Assembly: GCA_020855015.1 (NCBI GenBank)
Contig: JAHKLP010000138.1
Location: 1 to 9,524 of the forward strand
From: Methanobacterium sp.
Lineage (GTDB): Archaea; Methanobacteriota; Methanobacteria; Methanobacteriales; Methanobacteriaceae
Reading direction: 5' to 3'
Length of the DNA stretch: 9,524 nucleotides
A model generated the notes under the pieces. The model was not told the DNA's origin. It was given only the letters and a program-made list of their open reading frames with translations, and made no database searches. The position numbers and the translations under genes are program-made. Shown piece by piece: positions 6,731-9,524 of this stretch; position 1 is the stretch's first letter, and every line of letters begins with the position of its first letter.

Positions 6731-6973
6731 ATGGTTGAAAAAAACGAGGAACAGTACTGGATGCTTGGTTTTTTGGGATTTCTGGGTTTTTCAGGGATAA
6801 GTGGCTTCACAAGCCATGATCCATTGCAGTTTTTACTATTCTGTGGTTTCGGGTTATTTGGATTTTTCACTTACAAATATCCTAGCAAAGCCATAACAGC
6901 AGTGGCCTTACTTGGGGTTGCATTAGGGTTGATATTAACGATACTGGGCATCACAGGCATAATAATATTTTAA
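6731..6973 (+). CDS. Small membrane protein with LGFLGFLG motif (DUF3796-like)
   Basis: The 80-aa product is almost entirely hydrophobic. After a short charged, cytoplasmic-looking N-terminus (MVEKNEEQYW) come LGFLGFLGFSGISGF (residues 12-26), FLLFCGFGLFGFF (34-46), a short YKYPSK loop, and a long segment at 54-80 (AITAVALLGVALGLILTILG, running on to the C-terminus). This suggests two to three membrane helices rich in glycine zippers. Repeated LGFLGFLG is the hallmark I associate with DUF3796-type small proteins of bacteria and archaea, of unknown function; the assignment is from pattern only. The frame is open from an ATG at 6635, but GGAGG 7 nt before ATG 6731 and the TATA box at 6685 favour the shorter form. 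It is divergent from the radical SAM gene. Confidence 0.75.
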   Translation: MVEKNEEQYWMLGFLGFLGFSGISGFTSHDPLQFLLFCGFGLFGFFTYKYPSKAITAVALLGVALGLILTILGITGIIIF

Positions 6974-7009
6974 TATCGACAAATCAGTTAAATATCACTT
7001 TTCCTGCTC

Positions 7010-7033
7010 TTTTTGACAATTTAATGATTTTTT
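7010..7033 (+). terminator. T-rich stretch, possible terminator
   Basis: T5 at 7010-7014 and T6 at 7028-7033 lie 37-60 nt past the stop of the 80-aa membrane protein gene and before the tetR promoter. Short runs only, so the call is weak. Confidence 0.3.
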
Positions 7034-7048
7034 AAATTTATAAGAACT

Positions 7049-7056
7049 TTTATATA
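7049..7056 (+). promoter_or_regulatory. TATA box of tetR
   Basis: TTTATATA, preceded by an A/C-containing BRE-like stretch, is centred about 56 nt before ATG 7109. Initiation about 25 nt downstream would fall near 7077-7078, exactly where the inverted-repeat operator begins. Confidence 0.6.
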
Positions 7057-7077
7057 CTATTAGATCACACCATATAA

Positions 7078-7098
7078 ACAAACCGACCGTCGGTTTGT
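7078..7098 (+). promoter_or_regulatory. Perfect 21-bp inverted repeat, probable TetR operator
   Basis: Arms ACAAACCGAC and GTCGGTTTGT flank a single central C, with all ten arm positions paired. The ACCGAC-n-GTCGGT core resembles operators of many bacterial TetR/AcrR repressors. It spans from the predicted transcript start to the base just before the GGAGG at 7099-7103, so a bound dimer would block initiation or early elongation. The same site was not found ahead of the next two genes, which suggests that efr1 is controlled through read-through from this promoter. Confidence 0.8.
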
Positions 7099-7108
7099 GG
7101 AGGTTATT

Positions 7109-7699
7109 ATGGTTCCAAGAAAATCAAAAGAAGTAAGAATTAATGAGATAACCGAAGCTGCCATTGATGTTTTCCTTCATAAAGGTTATGAAGGCACTAC
7201 AATGGAATCAATAGCTCAAAAAGCAGGGGTGAGCAAGGGAGGGCTTTACCATTACTTCAAAAGCAAAGACATGATATTAATCAATGCCAATGAAAAAATC
7301 AGCAAAAAAGTTGAAGAACTAATGGAAACAGCTTTAGAGTCTTCATCAGCCAGGGAAGGAATTCTGTATTACATAGAAAATTATATCCGTTACTGGCTGG
7401 ATAATCCCAGAGAAACTGCATTTTTATTTCTTTCCATGGCAAAAATGCTGGAAAATCCGGACCTCTTAAAGTACTATAAACAGTATACTGCTGATTATAT
7501 CACCTTTTTCGAAGGAGCATTCAATATGGGGATCCAGCTGGGGGAATTCAAACCTCACAATGCAAAGGCCAGTGCGGTAACCCTAATGGCGGCCCTCGAT
7601 GGAGTTCTGGGGTACATGTTATTTGATGAAGATTTGGTACTTGATGAAGTAATCCAATATTTTGAGGAAAAATTCATTAAATCTATTGAAACAGGATAA
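7109..7699 (+). CDS. TetR/AcrR-family transcriptional repressor
   Basis: This 196-aa protein is a one-component regulator: an N-terminal helix-turn-helix binds DNA as a dimer and a C-terminal all-helical domain binds a ligand and releases it. The DNA-binding region spans about residues 8-55, with AAIDVFLHKGYEGTTMESIA, then the recognition-helix part AGVSKGGLYHYFKSK, all classic for TetR. The C-terminal ligand domain (about 75-190) is not specific enough to name an inducer. The frame is open from a GTG at 7097, but GGAGG at 7099-7103 is 5 nt before ATG 7109, and the operator overlaps the longer start, so ATG 7109 is chosen. The operator just upstream implies autoregulation. The efr1 gene follows after 69 bp on the same strand and is the most likely target. 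TetR proteins are less common in archaea than in bacteria, so acquisition by transfer is possible. Confidence 0.93.
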   Translation: MVPRKSKEVRINEITEAAIDVFLHKGYEGTTMESIAQKAGVSKGGLYHYFKSKDMILINANEKISKKVEELMETALESSSAREGILYYIENYIRYWLDNPRETAFLFLSMAKMLENPDLLKYYKQYTADYITFFEGAFNMGIQLGEFKPHNAKASAVTLMAALDGVLGYMLFDEDLVLDEVIQYFEEKFIKSIETG

Positions 7700-7768
7700 G
7701 TCCTCTTAAATTAAGCTATAACATTTTAAATTCGAATTAATGGTTAATTACATAAAGAAGGCGATTAA

Positions 7769-8557
7769 ATGACTATTGAAAAAGTTGATTTTTATTATTT
7801 CTCCGGGACAGGGAACACTCTTCTAGTGGTGGAGAAAATGGAAGAAACTTTTAAAAAAAATGGAGTGGATGTGGAACTTCACAAAATTGAGGATTCAGAT
7901 CCTCTGAAGATTAATCTGGAGCAAACCATTGGGATTGCATTTCCAGTGGTTATTCTTTCCACTTATCATTTTGTTTCGGATTTCATACATTCTTTACCAC
8001 CTACAAATGGCACAAAAATATTCATGGTAGATACTTTAGGCGGGGTTTCAGGTGGAATTGTGGGCCCCCTCCGGGAAATCGTTAAAAAGAAGGGTTATAA
8101 TCCTATTGGGGCTAAAGAGATTCAAATGCCGCTCAACATATTTTACGTAGAAGATGAAAAGACCAACCAGAAGAAGGTTCAAAAAGGGCTGAATGAAGCT
8201 CATAAATATGCTTTAACGATATTGAATGGAGAATCAGAGTGGGGTAGAGTACCTGTACTTTCAGATGCCATAAACCTGATATCCAGAGGCGCTTTGAAAT
8301 TAGCTGACGCTGATTTCCATCAAAAATTGTTCATATTTGATCCTGAACCTGAAAAATGTAGAAAATGCGGGATATGTGTTGAACTCTGTCCGGTGGGGAA
8401 TATACAAATGGCAGATGATGAATACCCTAAACATGGATTAAACTGTGAATACTGTTTAAGATGTGTTTCTTTATGTCCGAGACATGCTATGCCCGCCAGA
8501 TTTAATTATAAAGGAAAAACTTATCGAGCAGTTAAAGCTAAGGAAATAATGCATTAG
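7769..8557 (+). CDS. EFR1-type flavodoxin/ferredoxin fusion
   Basis: The 262-aa protein joins a flavodoxin-like domain to a two-cluster ferredoxin. The FMN phosphate loop SGTGNT is at residues 12-17, followed by IGIAFPVVILSTYHFVSDF, a flavodoxin-like region that runs to about residue 185. Two CX2CX2CX3CP motifs then occur at Cys197-200-203-207 and Cys226-229-232-236, each able to hold one [4Fe-4S] cluster. This is the EFR1 family layout; members are cytoplasmic electron carriers or small oxidoreductases whose partners are mostly unknown. It begins with ATG 7769, with AAGG 7 nt upstream. It is separated from tetR by 69 bp holding only short palindromes (CTTAA-A-TTAAG at 7705-7715, AATTCGAATT at 7729-7738) and no oligo-T run, so co-transcription with tetR is likely. 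Control by the TetR protein is inferred from position and the operator. Confidence 0.92.
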   Translation: MTIEKVDFYYFSGTGNTLLVVEKMEETFKKNGVDVELHKIEDSDPLKINLEQTIGIAFPVVILSTYHFVSDFIHSLPPTNGTKIFMVDTLGGVSGGIVGPLREIVKKKGYNPIGAKEIQMPLNIFYVEDEKTNQKKVQKGLNEAHKYALTILNGESEWGRVPVLSDAINLISRGALKLADADFHQKLFIFDPEPEKCRKCGICVELCPVGNIQMADDEYPKHGLNCEYCLRCVSLCPRHAMPARFNYKGKTYRAVKAKEIMH

Positions 8558-8559
8558 AA

Positions 8560-8567
8560 TTATATTA
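8560..8567 (+). promoter_or_regulatory. Possible TATA box of the cupin gene
   Basis: TTATATTA begins 3 nt after the efr1 stop. Initiation about 25 nt downstream (near 8588) would give a short leader with AGAGGT at 8592-8597. The cupin could thus be transcribed separately from efr1 as well as by read-through. Confidence 0.4.
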
Positions 8568-8604
8568 TGATCAAATGAATATACATATTTTAGAGGTATT
8601 ATAT

Positions 8605-8988
8605 ATGAGTCTGAATTTCAAGACCCTGGATAATGGTAAAATTGTGTTTATGAACGATGAAATTAATGCAAATGATTTAAAATGGAATGAAGCTGCTTTT
8701 GAAGGAGTTTACCTGAAACATCTTGTACAAGGCAGTTCAACCAATAACACCTTAAGTTGTCATCTGGTTAGAATTAAAGCAGGATGCCAAATAGGTGACC
8801 ATATCCACGAAGGAAAATTAGAATTACATGAAGTTTTAGAAGGCCAGGGTAAAGCTCTTCTCGACGGAAAGGAGATCAAATATGAACCAGGAGTATCGGT
8901 GGTTATACCTGCAGATATTAATCACAGTGTAACTGCAGGCAATGAGGATCTCTACTTACTGGCAAAGTTTGCACCTGCTCTTTTATAA
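8605..8988 (+). CDS. Single-domain cupin protein
   Basis: This 127-aa protein is a small cupin (Cupin_2-like) beta-barrel. Motif 1 fits G-X5-H-X-H-X4-E-X6-G with Gly60, His66, His68, Glu73 and Gly80; motif 2 fits G-X5-P-X-(G)-X2-H with Gly96, Pro102 and His107, where Asp104 replaces the usual Gly. His66, His68, Glu73 and His107 would form the normal metal site. Substrate is not predictable from sequence; small cupins of this sort include isomerases, dioxygenases and sensor domains. The open frame reaches back to an ATG at 8575, but AGAGGT at 8592-8597 is 7 nt before ATG 8605, which is therefore preferred. It follows efr1 by 47 bp on the same strand and may belong to the tetR-regulated unit. 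Confidence 0.88.
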   Translation: MSLNFKTLDNGKIVFMNDEINANDLKWNEAAFEGVYLKHLVQGSSTNNTLSCHLVRIKAGCQIGDHIHEGKLELHEVLEGQGKALLDGKEIKYEPGVSVVIPADINHSVTAGNEDLYLLAKFAPALL

Positions 8989-9053
8989 ATTGCCATAACA
9001 GGATGCAATTAAGATAGAATAAGATATATTACAAAACACAAGAGTGAATAAGA

Positions 9054-9524
9054 TTGTCAAGCCATGATTTGGATAGAAAAAATATTGATGTTGAAGCTCT
9101 GGCAAAAGATGCATTAAATGATGAAGTATTATTCCATGAACTGTTAAGAGGAGTTCGATCAAAGGATGATACCATCAGACAAAACTCTTTTAAGTGCTTA
9201 CAGATCATAGCTGAAGAGAACCCCCACTCCTTATACCCTCAATGGGATTACTTCCAGGTGATGCTCTCCAGTCGAAATAACTACCATAAATATATTGCAA
9301 TATATATTCTGGCCAGTTTAACCAGTGTAGATGTGGATAATCGGTTCGAAGGGATATTTGATGAGTATTATGGTATATTGGCTGGTGATAAAGCCATGAC
9401 TGCGTCCCATGTGGCCTTAAATTCTAGCATCATCATCCGGAACAAACCTGAGCTTGAATCCAGAATTGTTGATATACTCATGAGTATTGATGACATTCAT
9501 CAGGGTAAGCAGAAGGAACTCATC
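9054..9524 (+). CDS. HEAT/ARM-like helical repeat protein, 5' part, TTG start
   Basis: The frame stays open from 9054 to the end of the window (157 codons), with an in-frame TGA at 9045-9047 just upstream. No ATG or GTG occurs in this frame until well inside the protein (past residue 60), so the TTG at 9054 is the likely start; GTGA at 9044-9047 lies 6 nt before it. The sequence is wholly helical in character, with recurring pairs such as ELLRGVRSKDDTIRQNSFKCL, LSSRNNYHKYIAIYILASL and GDKAMTASHVALNSSIIIRN (about 35-45 residues apart; each quoted in part of a longer helix pair), the pattern of HEAT- or armadillo-like solenoids. These act as protein-binding scaffolds. No catalytic motif is visible. 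The rest of the gene lies outside the window, so length and partner domains are unknown. Confidence 0.7.
   Translation, partial: MSSHDLDRKNIDVEALAKDALNDEVLFHELLRGVRSKDDTIRQNSFKCLQIIAEENPHSLYPQWDYFQVMLSSRNNYHKYIAIYILASLTSVDVDNRFEGIFDEYYGILAGDKAMTASHVALNSSIIIRNKPELESRIVDILMSIDDIHQGKQKELI

Noticed and set aside
7705..7738. Short palindromes CTTAA-A-TTAAG and AATTCGAATT between tetR and efr1, considered as a second operator.
   Set aside because: They are short, AT-rich and unlike the 21-bp site; such words are expected by chance in this spacer.

Overview
The window most likely comes from a methanogenic archaeon of the Methanobacteriales, Methanobacterium or a close relative. The evidence is a CofH fragment (coenzyme F420 biosynthesis), an archaeal-type Elp3, a DUF2098-like protein, a PRC-barrel protein, AT-rich spacers with TATA-like boxes about 25 nt before inferred transcript starts, GGAGG/GGTGA ribosome-binding sites, and oligo-T runs at gene ends. 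The genus is inferred from gene content and style, not from a search.

Left part (1-3323). The 3' end of cofH reads rightward and meets a leftward cluster head-on. That cluster reads elp3 -> deoC -> a TM1367-like cyclophilin-fold gene, with short gaps (about 56 and 41 bp) that suggest one transcription unit. The convergent junction at 479-571 carries an oligo-T run for each direction. These are housekeeping genes: wobble-uridine tRNA modification, deoxyribose-phosphate aldolase, and a small fold-only protein.

Middle part (3324-6973). A divergent spacer separates elp3 from a PRC-barrel gene and a DUF2098-like gene, both rightward. Two leftward genes follow: a 547-aa B12-binding radical SAM protein and, downstream of it, a three-helix membrane protein with two tandem CDPVH motifs. 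Divergent from the radical SAM gene is an 80-aa membrane protein with an LGFLGFLG motif.

Right part (6974-9524). A TetR-family regulator has a perfect 21-bp inverted repeat lying between its TATA box and its Shine-Dalgarno sequence, which is good evidence for autoregulation. It is followed on the same strand by an EFR1-type flavodoxin/2x[4Fe-4S] ferredoxin, a single-domain cupin, and the start of a HEAT-like protein that runs off the window and appears to start with TTG. The simplest reading is a small regulated redox or stress module (tetR-efr1, perhaps plus the cupin). Its inducer and electron partners cannot be read from sequence. This region looks more AT-rich than the elp3/deoC cluster.

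No tRNA, rRNA, CRISPR array, transposase or origin was seen. No spacer exceeds 300 bp. The items least explained by known families are the CDPVH-repeat membrane protein, the orphan B12-radical SAM protein beside it, and the TetR operator module.
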